The position numbers were made by a program, and so were the translations under genes. Shown in pieces: positions 28,355 to 39,944 of a stretch of DNA of 64,000 bases (positions are counted from its first letter, which is position 1; each line of letters opens with the position of its first letter). The DNA is taken from assembly GCA_963556255.1 (NCBI GenBank), contig OY744613.1, positions 43,950,291 to 44,014,290 of the forward strand, read 5' to 3'. This stretch comes from Allolobophora icterica. Its lineage: Eukaryota; Annelida; Clitellata; Crassiclitellata; Lumbricidae. The notes beneath the pieces were generated by a model, which searched no databases, was not told the DNA's origin, and saw only the letters and a list, made by a program, of their open reading frames with translations.

Positions 28355-29614
28355 TTAAATTGCAAACGTTTCATCATGTACTTGGCAATGACTTGCCCTT
28401 TCTTTTAAGTGCGTTTTTGCATGTCTACGAAGAATTGTAGGCCGTGCAAATGCTCTGTGACATAAGTCACACTTGAAAGGTTTTTCTCCAGTGTGCGTCT
28501 TCATATGCGCATTCAGTGTACCACTTTGTGTGAATGATTTTTCACATATCAGACATTTGTAAGGTCTTTCTCCAGTGTGGATACGTGTGTGTCTCTCTAG
28601 GTCGCAAAAGTTTCTAAACACTTTGTGACAAAGTCCACAAATGAACGGTTTTTCGCCAGTATGAGTTCTGCCATGGTTTTTCAGATTCCCACTGTGTGCA
28701 AACGCTTTATGGCATACTTCGCATTTGAATGGCTTTTCTCCTGTGTGAGTTCTTGAATGCTTTGCTAGATCACTTCTAAATGCAAACGCTCTGTCACACA
28801 ACTGGCATTTGTATGACTTTTCTGCAGTGTGGACATGTCTTACATGTCTATCCAGATGACAAAGATGTCCAAATGCTTTATGACATATGTCGCATTTGTA
28901 AGGTTGTTCTTCAGTGTGGATTTTTTCATGGCTTTTCAGATTAGAATTGTGTCCAAATGTCATGTGACATATGTTGCATTTGTATGGTTTTTCTCCAGTA
29001 TGGATTCTTGAATGCTTCGTAAGGACACCGCTTTGTGCGAAAGCTTTGTTGCATAGTTGACATTTGAACGGTTTCTCTCCTGTGTGAACTCTTGAATGCT
29101 TTGTCAGGTCACTTTTGCCTGCAAAAGCTTTGTCACATAATTTACAAGTGTATGGTTTTTCACCTGTGTGGGTTCTTATGTGGCATTTCAATTCGTTGCT
29201 TTTTGCAAACGCTTTTTGACATATTTCACACAGATATAGTTTTTCTCTATTGTGTATTCGCATATGATCAGTCAATTTACCAATCCACGCATACGCTTTA
29301 TGACACACTTTGCATTTGTGTGGTTTCTTCACAGTATGAACTCTTCTTTTATGCATCTTCTGATCATGAGCATTGTCAAATGATTCTGTACACAATTTGC
29401 ATTTGTACACCTTTGACTCTGCAGAATGAAATTTCATATGACTATTTAGGTCTCCAATGGATGCATGGTCTTCATGAGATATATGGCAAAGAAATGGACG
29501 CGTTTCTGATCCGCTTTTCTCGTCTAGCTCTCTCTTGCATTCATCCTTTGGATATTCCTCTTTATAACTGTCACACTCATTGAACTGAAGTGATGATGTT
29601 GTGATATTTGCCAT
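28355..29614 (-). CDS. ZNF3, C2H2 zinc-finger protein without the signature C-terminal finger
   Basis: 419 residues from ATG at 29614 in a strong start context (A at -3, G at +4). An acidic N-terminus (residues 1-38) precedes one degenerate finger and twelve good C2H2 fingers, two of which have HxxxxH spacing, joined mostly by TGEKPY/F linkers. It ends shortly after the last finger (HCQVHDETFAI). It lacks the GCGICD C-terminal module found in the other seven ZNF genes here, and its finger sequences are less similar to them. The N-terminal start and coding exon look intact. It is expected to be a sequence-specific DNA-binding nuclear protein; targets unknown. Confidence 0.92.
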   Translation of the reverse strand: MANITTSSLQFNECDSYKEEYPKDECKRELDEKSGSETRPFLCHISHEDHASIGDLNSHMKFHSAESKVYKCKLCTESFDNAHDQKMHKRRVHTVKKPHKCKVCHKAYAWIGKLTDHMRIHNREKLYLCEICQKAFAKSNELKCHIRTHTGEKPYTCKLCDKAFAGKSDLTKHSRVHTGEKPFKCQLCNKAFAQSGVLTKHSRIHTGEKPYKCNICHMTFGHNSNLKSHEKIHTEEQPYKCDICHKAFGHLCHLDRHVRHVHTAEKSYKCQLCDRAFAFRSDLAKHSRTHTGEKPFKCEVCHKAFAHSGNLKNHGRTHTGEKPFICGLCHKVFRNFCDLERHTRIHTGERPYKCLICEKSFTQSGTLNAHMKTHTGEKPFKCDLCHRAFARPTILRRHAKTHLKERASHCQVHDETFAI

Positions 29615-30261
29615 GTTGTATGTCTTCGAATGTAATATAATAATTTTAGACTCTTTTTTGTTTACTCAATAACTTTTACAATATTTATGTAGATCCGATT
29701 CTTTAAGCAGATCTTTACTTTAATGACTGGTGATGTTTCTTTACATCAATGTCCACCCTTTCCGTCACACTAACTTTAAATCATGATGAAATTCTTTGTA
29801 ACACTTTCAACAAATTCACAGGCTGGGATTTCATCATATATTCCACCTTGAAATCTTACTTCCATTTCTGTCAAAGAAAATCATAGCTTTTAGGTGATTA
29901 TAATGCATTATCATTCGTTTCGAAGAGCTTTAATTGAATTCACAAATACGGATGCATAGGTGCATGGGGAGCAGAAATTACATGGCTCCCCACTCCCAAA
30001 CTTAGAGGCCAACATATGGGTCAATTTGTTCCCAATGTTTGATTTTTAAAATAAAAATTGGAAAGCAAAATTAGGGTTTTGAAAATTGTCTTTCTTGTAT
30101 GTAGATGTGGTGAAAAATGTTTTTACGAAACAGTTTGATCAGAATAAACAAGGTAAAGAAATTTTCTGTTGGAACAATTTTTCTAACAGTGCTATTAAGT
30201 TTGAAGGTGAGCTGCTTTTATATCAAAATGAAATGTGTATCGATGCTACTAAATGTGGTTC
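29615..30261. other. Upstream region of ZNF3, no recognised gene
   Basis: AT-rich sequence with no conserved frame. The putative first-exon module P3 lies further upstream at about 31016-31165. Confidence 0.5.
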
Positions 30262-30464
30262 TAGGACTTTTCGCCCCCAGAAGATTCGCCCCCGACATTT
30301 CGCCCCCCGGAAGTTTCGCCCCCGTCGATCCAGCTTCTAGTCTTAGTTATATTTTCATCATAGATCCAGCTCCTAGTCTTATAGTTACATTTTCATTGCT
30401 AATCCAGCTTCTAGAGTCTTAGTTACATTTTCATCATAGATCCCGGAGGCGAAACTTCCGGGGG
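30262..30464. repeat. TTTCGCCCCC terminal repeats bounding core repeats (type F1)
   Basis: Four tandem units of the form ATTTCGCCCCC/AAGTTTCGCCCCC (30265-30325) lead into core repeats (CCAGCTTCTAGTCTTAG, ATTTTCATCATAGATCC). They are closed by an inverted GGAGGCGAAACTTCCGGGGG (30444-30464). A second copy of the terminus with core repeat lies at 39945-40050. Confidence 0.7.
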
Positions 30465-30784
30465 ACCCTTCCTAGCGGGATCTTATCCCTTCTGGGTTCC
30501 CTTTTGCGTCCAAATGAATCCCTCCGTTAAATGAATCCCACCATTGGACCATAAGTCTCTGTATATCTCCTATGTACAACTAAGAAAAGCCAAAAGCTTT
30601 AGTATGGGACATGACTTTAGCCAAGTGGCTTACTATGTCACATGCGAACTGAAGTGATGATTGTTTGATCAGTATGGTTCTGTTCTGCTTATTTTTGTTC
30701 TACTTTGGTTTAAAACATGACTGAGGTCAGATGTAAACAAAATAATCGATATGTACAATTGTTGTTTTGGAACAATAAAACGCT

Positions 30785-30868
30785 ATGTTATGTTATGTTA
30801 TGTTATGTTAAACGTTTTCATTGCTCATGCAATGTAAATAATTGTGGACGCTAAAACCCAGGATTACC
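30785..30868. repeat. (TATGT)n tract joined to a solo A-type MITE end
   Basis: An AATAAAACG sequence runs into (TATGT)n (30785-30810), probably a retroposon tail. It is followed by core-repeat sequence and an A-type terminus GACGCTAAAACCCAGGATTACC ending at 30868 (quoted motif: CTAAAACCCAGGATTACC). The other end of this element was not found. Confidence 0.6.
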
Positions 30869-31015
30869 TGTTTTTATATATTGAAAACCATGTTAAGTTT
30901 ACGCACTCTTGTTAGTACCCCAGACAGATTCGTTTATGCAATTAATGGCGCAGAAAAAGAGGGCAATTCAAAAATATCGATGTAACAGAGTCCATTTCCA
31001 TGAAATACAGCAGAA

Positions 31016-31165
31016 ATTTAACTTATTTTTCAGAAGTACCAGCAAAATAACGAAAACTTGCGTTAAATCATTCCTTTCCTTTGTCTTGCCTTTAAAATGG
31101 CGTTCAATAAAAGTAAAATATCCGGAAATAGGAATTGGATACATTGTTAGATTTTCCATCTACCG
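31016..31165 (-). promoter_or_regulatory. ZNF upstream module P3 (diverged)
   Basis: On the minus strand TTGAACGCCATTTTAAAGG (about 31107-31089) is present in the expected order before a GTTAAATTTC tail like that of P1 and P2. The splice donor is degenerate here (AATAAGTT). It lies 1.4 kb upstream of ZNF3. Confidence 0.4.
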
Positions 31166-31369
31166 AATAACTTACCAACTTTTAAACTCGACGGTCCGAA
31201 AAAACTGATATTAAACATGAATACTGCGTATGACAACTGGATTTGTTGTAGGCCTATTAAACGAATATTGATTGATTGACAATGCAGAATATTAACTTAT
31301 AATGAAATTTAGCGTTACCTTATGGGTTCACAGGATCAATGCCCAAAATAGCTAGCACGTGGGTAGCCT

Positions 31370-31500
31370 GTGATGGGGGATCCATAGAGTAGTGGTAACA
31401 TCACTGTCGTGAATAGCAAGCGGTAGCGGGATCGCTTGCCGCAACCCTCCCAAAAAGGTCCACTCAGCCTATTTTTATTGGCGAGATGGCGCGTTGTTAA
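31370..31500 (+). mobile_element. tRNA-derived SINE (type S2), 5' part
   Basis: TAGAGTAGTGGTAAC resembles a pol III A box and GCGGGATCGCTTGCC a B box. The following GGTCCACTCAGCC and GAGATGGCGCG are shared with the fuller copy at 35218-35520. A 3' piece of the same family may lie at 31200-31275. Confidence 0.65.
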
Positions 31501-31609
31501 AAATGTGTGCGATAGAACTAGAAATGGGAGTGGGGTCTTCGATGAAGAAGCTACAAACTAAGAGTCAAAATAGAATAGAAATAGAAGCGTAAACAAAAGG
31601 TTCCGAATT

Positions 31610-31728
31610 GACCTGCGCCGAACTGACCATGCGCCGAATTTACCGGCGCCAAATTTTCAGGCGCCGAATTGACCGGCGCCGAATTGACTGGCGCCGATAT
31701 GATGGGCGCCGAATTGTCATAGCACCAT
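31610..31728. repeat. Tandem GGCGCCGAATTGACC array (type H)
   Basis: About seven degenerate 15-18 bp units built on GCGCCGAATTGACC. Sequence to the left (31505-31600) has weak core-repeat features (ACTAGAAATGGGAG, CGATGAAGAA). Confidence 0.7.
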
Positions 31729-32655
31729 AAAAATGATAGTATTATCGAGCAAAAACAATCCAGTTCAGAATTCTTTGCCTATAATTTATAGTAACCAAAC
31801 TTTGAAGTCGTTTTTCTTGGTTTGTCAAAATATGAGATAGAGCAATATAATTCTCAGGAGGCGAGTTATTCAACACTCTCTCTGTCTCCTATTTGGGTGT
31901 AACCCACCAGGCTGGGAAGCATACGTCAGAGAACCTATGGTGGTGGCCCTTGCTATTTTCTGTAAAACATGAGGTGGGAAGCCATGGACTCGGAGTGAAT
32001 TGAGTGATGATGAAGAGGTAGACAGAACTTTAACAAGGTGAATATTCATTCCAAGGCCAGAAGAGTTTATTATTCCTAGGACTCGCGAAGAAGTAACCCG
32101 GGTTGCTCCTGAAATGATTGGGGGAATGGAAGTATTCTTCTCTTATAGCAAAAATCATTACTTCATTAGTTTTATGGGGGTTTAGGCGAAGGTTGTTATT
32201 ATTTGTCCAGAAGGAGATATGTGAGATGAGCCAATAAGAAGGTAGGTAGGCCTATCATCAGCGAATTTAATAATGAAATTAAATGGATGTTTTGGGTGAC
32301 GGTCTGAGGGCGATAGGAGATCGCTGGATGACATTGGAGTTAATGGTTTTACACTCTGAGGTTATTCCCGTATAGGCCTACTTTGTGATAAGACTCCTGT
32401 AAAAAAGTACTAGGCTCATAATGCTTAGTTCTAATACTTCGTCTGATATCCATTGGTCTTCCGGTTTCTTCCAAGCTCTTCCAACTAGGCTAGGCCTATG
32501 TTTTTGGCTTCCGTTTGTATTCCTTTGTGCATGTTTCACCATATTATAACTTCTATGCTTTCCTGATCGTTGATCTGTATATATATCCAGAGATTTGAAG
32601 TTATGAAAATCAGCCACCGTCGTGAGTGGCATCCGCAGGAGGATGGAGGTGCAAG

Positions 32656-33101
32656 CAGAGGTGGCTCGCCAGGGCAAATGCCCTGGTAAAAAAAAAGCCT
32701 TTGCCCTGGTCGATGCCTTGCCAGAATTTTTGCCCTGTTCAGAATTTGCTCGGGCATATGTGATATATCCTGAGATATAAATTCACTTAATTCACTGAAA
32801 TGTTAAAATTTGCTCTACAAAACAATGTCAAAAATCGCTCAGCTTTCGGGGGCTGCGCCCATCTGACCTCCTGACTATAGATTAAAGCAGTGTGGACCGA
32901 TTTATGGCAAGCGCGGTAGCGCGATCTTATATGGTCACCATCCAAGGACCTTTTACAGAATATAGAATAGGGCCTATAGAATCATTGGTCACCATCTAAG
33001 CTCGCGCCACCGCGCTCTCCATAAATCGCCCTCTGCACTGGTTACTTGTATGACTGCCCTGGATATGCCCTGGTTATAAAAAGTGTATGGAGCCGCCACT
33101 G
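32656..33101. mobile_element. hAT-type MITE with GCCCTGG subterminal repeats
   Basis: Ends CAGAGGTGGCTCGCC and the inverse of CAGTGGCGGCTCC bound a 446-bp element. Flanks GGTGCAAG (32648-32655) and GGTGCATG (33102-33109) match at 7 of 8 positions. The interior carries several GCCCTGG motifs. Non-coding. Confidence 0.87.
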
Positions 33102-33535
33102 GGTGCATGGGACCTGCTGTGAACTAACCAATAGGCCTATCTAACCAGGCCATTTGCCATTGATTGATGCCTGGTGCATACTTTAATGCAATGGCGTTAT
33201 AGTAGTTATTTGGTTATGTTAAATTAGATGCCTAGTAAATAAATTTAGATGCCCAGTTTGCACAATAAATTATTAGGTACTACTGTCGATTCCATGAATT
33301 GAAAGATTATAGCAAACTGTCTTCATAGTGCAAAGATTCATTTTCATTTCTAAACTATCTAATTGCACCTTAGGCCCTATATTAAATTAAATTTAATACA
33401 TTACGCCATGGATTAAGTGAACTCTGTTCAACATGTTCGTTATCATGATTGTTCACATAATTTATTTAACACAGTTTTAATACGACCTGTATGTAGCCCT
33501 ATATCCGCCAGTCTTTTTCATGCAGTAAACTCCGT

Positions 33536-35065
33536 ATTTCAGTCATTTTCCGGTAAATGCACAAATTGACAATTCAGCTGTCCCCGGTCATTTCTCAGAA
33601 AACAATACCTAGTCTGATCATGCAAAGTGATTAGATTAAAACGTTATTGATCAGTCAACAATTTAAGACCTTTGAAAGTAATTCAGAGCAATAAAATAAT
33701 TTATTAAAATTTATTTTGAATTTAAAATGGTCCACTCCGTTACCGTCCCTAGGCTATAGTACATATTGCTTTCGTCTACAATTTCAAAATGATTTGCATT
33801 AAACCAAAAAATGTGACAGTTTCTTTTATAATAAACATAATTGCATATTTCTAAATACAACTTGGTGAACCGGATCTTCAGTATAAATTTTAGAAATATA
33901 TTTTAACTTGTCCCGGAAATTTATGTCCGCTCCGTTCTAACATGTAAAAATTATCTCGTATCTCACAACCCTTTCAGTTCTTTGGTCTCGCAACTTAACA
34001 CATCTCTTCTGTGAAGATCTAAGTATGTCTTAATACAGGATCTGAATGCCAAGACAAATTTCTTACAAATTTTCATTTATTACGTACCTCATGTGTTTTA
34101 TCATTATACATCCACTCCGTTACTGCATTTTTGCAATGATTATGAATAAATTTAATATAAATAATATTTTTAATTAATATAACATTTATAAGTTATATAA
34201 TGAGTGTACCGACGATTAATGTGGACGCATGAGAGATAATATGATATTTACCGTGATGATACACAATTTATCCACTCCGATAACTGTCCACTCAGTTAAA
34301 TGTGACCCTTGAGGTACTAAAATTTATTCCGCTGTCAGGATAAGTCGTCTACTTAAATTATCATTTCTAATACAACTTATATAACAATATATGACATTTT
34401 TAATAAATTTTTGTTTCGGCAGACTGTTTTTTTAAAAAGTTCACTTTTCACATTCTGTGCTCAATTCTCGACAGATGGTAACGGAGCGGAACTTCTTATG
34501 GTAATTTTTTATGTAATTTTGATGTTATGAGCAGATTTTTAAGACACCATCATAAATATTTTAATGTTTTTTTGTTCATTTGATCACTGGTAATGATTGG
34601 CTCAAGTAATTTTTATTTTGTTATTTGGCCAAAAAAATACAGTCAACTTTACATTGATTAGATTTTCTATTTTTCTTTCGGTAACGGAGTGGAATTTCTT
34701 AACAAAATTTAAAATGTGATGGAATTAAATAATCACTTGTATTGTAATTTCTTTAATATTTCTTTTATTAACAATAATACTAAAAACATATTGGCATGTC
34801 AAGCTTCGCAGTAGGAAGCTGTCTACTATATATAAATAGCTCATATGTGTTTTGGTAACGGAGTAACGGAGTGGACAAACATTTTCGTAGGGCTATTGTC
34901 TTTCTGCTAAAAACTTCATAATTTTACATATTAGTGCAAAACCAAATATGTATTAGTGAAATAGAAATATTCAAGATTTGCTGCAAACAAATCAATGTAA
35001 TTTGCCAAAAAAATTTTGCTTCTTCAATTAGTGAATGTGACATATTACCGGAAAATGACTCATTT
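33536..35065. mobile_element. About 1.5-kb inverted-repeat element with mirrored GTAACGGAGTGGA motifs
   Basis: Perfect inverted 15-mers GTCATTTTCCGGTAA (33542-33556) and TTACCGGAAAATGAC (35045-35059) bound the region. Inside, TCCACTCCGTTAC occurs in one orientation in the left half (33731, 34111, variants at 33926 and 34271). The inverse GTAACGGAGTGGA occurs in the right half (34477, 34680, 34854-34876). No coding frame is visible. The family is not recognised. Confidence 0.6.
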
Positions 35066-35217
35066 ATTTAATCAAACGTTGATTAATCTCGGGTCTCCAA
35101 AGACCTGATTGTGTTCCCTTTCGTTTCTTTGTTCAACTCATCTGACTTGCCACATCTATCGTAGAATTAAGTAGGCCTGCCATTCGCTTCGCTTTTTCTT
35201 TTTTGGGGGGGGGGGTG

Positions 35218-35520
35218 GGTGGGTCCATATAGAGCAGGACGTGGTAACATCACTGGCGTGAAGAGCAAGCGGTAGCGGGATCGCTTCCCGCAACCCTCCA
35301 AAATTTAGGTCCACTCAGCCTTTCATTCGCGAGATGGCGCGTTTGTTAAAATGATATGTAGGACGTCATGGGCGCCTTGCATGGCTGCCGTGTACAGTTA
35401 AATTCTACTCCTGTAATAACTTGTGATCATCCGTTCAAACTGATTTGTAATCATACTGCGTTATTGTCAGTTTGAAGATAGGCCTACTAAACGAATATTA
35501 TTATTTATTATTATATTTTA
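35218..35520 (+). mobile_element. tRNA-derived SINE (type S2), near full length
   Basis: The head has A-box and B-box-like sequences (GTGGTAACATC, GCGGGATCGCTTCCC). The body shares GGTCCACTCAGCC and GAGATGGCGCG with the copy at 31370. The end is AGGCCTACTAAACGAATATT followed by (ATT)n. Confidence 0.7.
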
Positions 35521-35559
35521 AATGGAGTTTTTAATGTCGACGTTACAATTAAAAATGTC

Positions 35560-35660
35560 CCATTCAATCGCTAGAAAATAGAAGCATCAATATTGCTACT
35601 TCTATTTATAAAATGGATATTTTCTTGAGCGCCATTTTTATGAACTTGACAAAGAACGAT
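35560..35660 (+). promoter_or_regulatory. ZNF upstream module P4 (probable ZNF4 first exon/promoter)
   Basis: On the plus strand TTCAATCGCTAGAAAATAGA, CTACTTCTA, GCGCCATTTTTA (35629-35640) and CTTGACAAAGAACGATCGTAA follow in the same order as in P5. It lies 1.2 kb upstream of ZNF4. Confidence 0.5.
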
Positions 35661-35764
35661 CGTAAATACCCTTGAACAATCTATGGAGTTCGCGCGTTAT
35701 AATCCACACGTTCAGCTATAGTAATATAACACAAGTATACAACTTATGCTTTTTGAATGTTGTA

Positions 35765-36000
35765 TAATAATAATATAATAATAATATTTTTTTTATTCTT
35801 TAATTAAGCGCCTGCAAACGCACTGCGCTGTACATGTAGGCCTACATGTTATGCGATAAATCTTAACTACTAACAGAACAGACAGCCTGCAATACACGGC
35901 GCAAATTGCAGCCTACAAAGCATGTCCGCCTATGGGACTCGATCTCTGTACCTCTCGCACTCTACGCCAGATGTTATCCAATGCGCTATCGGGCCCCCGA
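35765..36000 (-). mobile_element. tRNA-derived SINE (type S1)
   Basis: Read on the minus strand: GGGCCCGATAGCGCATTGG with an A-box-like TAGCGCATTGG, then a B-box-like AGATCGAGTCCC. A body ends in GCGCTTAATTAAAGAATAA and an A/T-rich tail with ATT units. The copy at 55116-55345 is the same family but lacks about 52 bp before the tail. Confidence 0.8.
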
Positions 36001-36015
36001 TAACTTACTTCTCGG

Positions 36016-36310
36016 GGTAAAACCGTAGGTTAGGTTGGCAAATTGTCTGTTTGAGGTTTAGGTTGGTAAATTTTTTCTATGTTCGGTGTCCACTATTTAC
36101 ATGCCATCATCCAACTTCTAGTTTCATTTTTTTATATGAAATATTTTCATCGCTAATCCAGCTTCCAGATGTTATTATGAAAATTTACATCAATAATGCA
36201 ACTTCCAGTTTGAGTTATATTATGAAAGATTTTCATCAATCATCCAACTTCTAGTTTCATTTGAGTATCTACATAGAAATCATTTACCAACCTAAACTAT
36301 GGTTTTATCC
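36016..36310. mobile_element. Core-repeat MITE with GGTAAAACCGTAG termini (type G)
   Basis: The left end GGTAAAACCGTAGGTTAGG and its repeat AGGTTTAGGTTGGTAAATT are matched by inverted TTTACCAACCTAAACTATGG and GGTTTTATCC at the right. The interior is core repeats (CATCCAACTTCTAGTTTCA, ATTTTCATCGCTAATCC). A further inverted copy of the terminus follows at 36325-36350. Confidence 0.72.
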
Positions 36311-36879
36311 GCACAGAAATAATTTACCAACCTAAACTGCGGTTTAGGCCTACCCTTCTCGGTATTGTGATTACTAGTGCTGTGCATATTAAATTATCAA
36401 ACGTAGGCTTCATGTCTTGCGGGAGGACTTTTAATAGTCCGAGTCACGTTTTGGCTAGAGAGATCTAAAAGGGCGAATATTTTGATTTGCCAGCTTGATG
36501 ACCACTGTTATAGTAATCTGCTTTTAACTACTTCTCCATTAGCATTAATTATAACCGCTTCTTTTTCTTAAATTTCTTTTTTTTGGAGAATGTCGAATAT
36601 TTTTTCTGTTAACATTATGCTTTGCTTAGTATGTTTCTGGCAGAAACATTAAATTATATGAGCTTAATCGACAAACTAGTTTACCATTAGCCTCCATAAG
36701 AAAATATTATGTAGGGTGATAGTGTTCTTAACTCTGGTGAGGCTTGATGTTTGAACTGTAGAAATATGGCATTTGTAACTCCACTTGCATTAGCTGCGGT
36801 GTAGAAAATGGTAAAACTGTATCATTATTTACTGTCTTTTGAATTTATCATAGACCTAAGATGCAAGCAAGAATCGACA

Positions 36880-38742
36880 ATGAAAGAAAACGATACAGAA
36901 GAGAAATTTGTCGCAAAACATTGCCTTAGTTGCCAAGTTAAAACCCACACTGCAGAAAAATCACACAACTGCAACTTATGTGACAAAACCTTTCTACGGA
37001 GATCTGATCTGAAAACCCATGTGAGAACCCACACAGGAGAAAAGCCATACAAGTGCAACTTATGTGAAAAAGCATTCGCACAGAGATCTAATCTCAATAC
37101 CCATTGGAGAACCCACACTGGAGAAAAGCCATTCAATTGCAACTTATGTGACAAGGCCTTTCAATGCAGATCTGCTCTCGACATCCATATGAGAACCCAC
37201 ACTGGAGAAAAGCCATACAAGTGGAAGTTTTGCAACAAAGCATTTGCACAGAGGTCTCATCTAGATAACCATGTAAGAATCCACACTAGAGAAAAGCCAC
37301 ACAAGTGCGACTTATGTGACAAAACATTTGCACATTTGTCTTCTCTGGATGGCCATAACAGAACCCACACTGGAGAAAAGTCATACAAGTGCAACAAATG
37401 CAACAAATCATTTTCTTGGAGGTGTCATCTGAATACCCATCTAAGATGCCACACTGGAGAAAAGCCACACAAGTGTGAATTATGTGACAAAGCATTTGCA
37501 CTGAGGTCTACTCTGAATAATCATACAAGAACCCACACTGGAGAAAAGCCATACAAGTGCAACTTATGCAACAAAGCATTTGCACAAAGGTCTAATCTGG
37601 ATACCCATATAAGAGGCCACACTGGAGAAAAGCCGTTAAAGTGCAACTTATGTGGCAAAGCTTTTGCACTGAGGTCTCATCTGGATGACCATATTAGAAC
37701 CCACACTGGTGAAAAACCATTCAAGTGTCAAACATGTCATAAAGCATTTAGACAAAAGAGAAACCTGGCTTACCATAAAACAACCCACACTTTGCAACAC
37801 AAGTGTAATTTATGTTACAAAGCATTTGCACGGAGGTCTAGTCTCGATTCCCATATGAGAATCCACACTGGGGAAAAGCCATACAAGTGCAACTTATGTC
37901 ACCGAGCATTTACACTGATAGGTTCTCTAGATTGCCATACCCGAACGCACACTGGAGAAAAGCCTTACAGTTGCAACATCTGTGACAAAACATGTTCAGA
38001 GAAGTCTTCGCTGGCATCCCATATGAGAACCCACACTGGAGAAAAGCCATACAAGTGCGACTTATGCAACAAAGCATTTGCACATAGGCATTCTGTGGCA
38101 AACCATATGAGAGCCCATAGTGGAGAAAAGCCTTTTAAGTGCAACTTATGCAGCAAAGCATTTGCACGCAAATCTAATCTAGATTCCCATATGAGTATCC
38201 ACACTGGAGAAAAGCCATACAAATGCAACTTTTGTGACAAATCGTTTGCATGTAAGAGTACACTGCAACGTCACACAAAGATCCACACTGCAGTTAGACC
38301 TTACAAATGCAAACCTTGTGATGATTCTTATGTTAGGAGGAGTCACCTGAAAGTGCATGTAATGAGTCACCATGGAGAAAAACAATTAAATTGTGAATGC
38401 ATTTTGTCAAATAAAAAAGAGAGATGCCACGGAAGTACTTCAAATGAGAGATTCAGCAAGTCAACTGTAGCAACAGCATGGAAGAATTTGATTCAAACTC
38501 GAGATGAGAAACAGCTGTTTGAATTTCAGCGAACAGTTAATGTGAGTTGTTTCTTTTTGAGGCACTATGGCTGCGGAATCTGCGATGAAGTATATGAAAA
38601 TGAAAAGGAATTTATGGAACACTGTTGTCAGCATTGTAATACTCCACAAAATGACACATTTTCTGAACTATTTGAAGGACATAGTTCAAGTTGTCCTAGT
38701 GGAAAAGGAACAAATTTTTACCAGGGTTTCATTTCTGCTTAA
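36880..38742 (+). CDS. ZNF4, 18-finger C2H2 protein with signature C-terminal finger
   Basis: 620 residues from ATG 36880 (MKENDTEE). Seventeen fingers in the array, with TGEKPY linkers; the fourth has lost its first Cys (YKWKFC). The array ends in a diverged finger (YKCKPCDDSYVRRSH). A Ser-rich linker leads to the C-terminal finger CGICDEVY...HCCQH and an acidic tail. A splice-acceptor-like ATCATAG lies just before an ATG at 36861, which matches the ZNF5 start but runs into a stop after 22 codons because of a frameshift. This is why I use the ATG at 36880. So the first finger present in ZNF5 has been lost. The gene is otherwise open. Targets are unknown. Confidence 0.88.
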   Translation: MKENDTEEKFVAKHCLSCQVKTHTAEKSHNCNLCDKTFLRRSDLKTHVRTHTGEKPYKCNLCEKAFAQRSNLNTHWRTHTGEKPFNCNLCDKAFQCRSALDIHMRTHTGEKPYKWKFCNKAFAQRSHLDNHVRIHTREKPHKCDLCDKTFAHLSSLDGHNRTHTGEKSYKCNKCNKSFSWRCHLNTHLRCHTGEKPHKCELCDKAFALRSTLNNHTRTHTGEKPYKCNLCNKAFAQRSNLDTHIRGHTGEKPLKCNLCGKAFALRSHLDDHIRTHTGEKPFKCQTCHKAFRQKRNLAYHKTTHTLQHKCNLCYKAFARRSSLDSHMRIHTGEKPYKCNLCHRAFTLIGSLDCHTRTHTGEKPYSCNICDKTCSEKSSLASHMRTHTGEKPYKCDLCNKAFAHRHSVANHMRAHSGEKPFKCNLCSKAFARKSNLDSHMSIHTGEKPYKCNFCDKSFACKSTLQRHTKIHTAVRPYKCKPCDDSYVRRSHLKVHVMSHHGEKQLNCECILSNKKERCHGSTSNERFSKSTVATAWKNLIQTRDEKQLFEFQRTVNVSCFFLRHYGCGICDEVYENEKEFMEHCCQHCNTPQNDTFSELFEGHSSSCPSGKGTNFYQGFISA

Positions 38743-39279
38743 TAGACACAAACTACAAGTCGTTCAATGCTCAGTTTCTAAGGTTGTTGCAGTTTCTAGT
38801 TTATGAGAAACATTTGATTGTCTTCATGACTTCAAAGTCACATGTTCTAAGCTGTTGGAATATTCGTACCAAAACAGGTTTGAGTTGCCAGTTCCCTGTT
38901 ATCAATAATTTAACTGTTAAGGCTCATCTTTTCACTCCGTACTTGGCTTTTTCTTGACCCAAAGTAAACATACACAAGGAGTCAACTTCAGAATTACTGA
39001 CTTTTTAAGCATAGGCAAATGGGACAAAGTATTAGTTTTCAGCAATTGATCTCTATATATGGCCGTGACATGAGCCCCGCATCAACAACCACGAGTTTCA
39101 CAGATGTTGACTCGGGCCCTGTGCAACTCTGTCGGCCTCGTCGTCTATTTGTCAGAATAAAAAGTCATTCCCTCGCGTGTAATGCTGCTTTAGGGCTTCA
39201 TAATTTAATCACGAGTACAACACTAGTAATCACAATACCGAGAAGTATACAGCGTTCAGAAAGCGTAAGTTATATATCC
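38743..39279. other. ZNF4 3' flank and intergenic sequence
   Basis: The first about 80 bp resemble the 3' flanks of ZNF5 and ZNF6 (GGTTGTTGCAGTTT, GAAACATTTGATT). I see no gene. Confidence 0.6.
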
Positions 39280-39520
39280 GCCAGTATTTTTCATGAACCA
39301 CCTCCTCAAACTCTTACATCTTCCTCAATAGCCGAGTCGTTCTGCTCTTTCTTCTCCGGCAAAATCCCTCAGCTTCTCTCCAATCACTACTTTCCAAAAC
39401 CACCATCGACTCACCTTCAGATGCTCCCTACTCTACTCACGACTTCCCACCTCACCCTTCTCGATAATTTTTTGACACACTGTAAACTCCTTAAAAAAAA
39501 CAATTTGATTTTTGGAACAC
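39280..39520 (+). mobile_element. Possible LINE reading-frame fragment
   Basis: The plus frame reads SSSIAESFCSFFSGKIPQLL followed by a Pro/Thr/Leu-rich stretch, like the segment between endonuclease and reverse transcriptase in CR1/L2-type LINEs. The fragment is short and the match is weak. Confidence 0.4.
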
Positions 39521-39944
39521 TTATCAAATGATATATGCTCTATCAGGAAATGCAATAAAAAAGTGTATTTTTAGGACACTGGGAATGTTTTTTTCTTCTC
39601 GTGGACCCCCTTGTCAGATCTGGTGAACTTTGACAGCCTATATCCAGAAGGTGTGAATAAGTAATCAAGTCAAACTTTGTCAAGTAATTGCCAGCCACAT
39701 AGACAGCATACACTAAAAAATTGACTGCATTGTGCCTGGTACATACGGAGATATTGATCACAACATCGCAAAATTTAAATATAAAATGAATATGTAGGCA
39801 CCTTTGACATTTAATATAGCTGAAATTACAGGGCACACAATAATAATAATTATATTTTTGTAATCTATGCAAGAAGCTGTATATGTGAAAATAAAATCAT
39901 CTAATTTGTTCAAACAGTTCTGGAGATACCAATTCTCAGATTCG

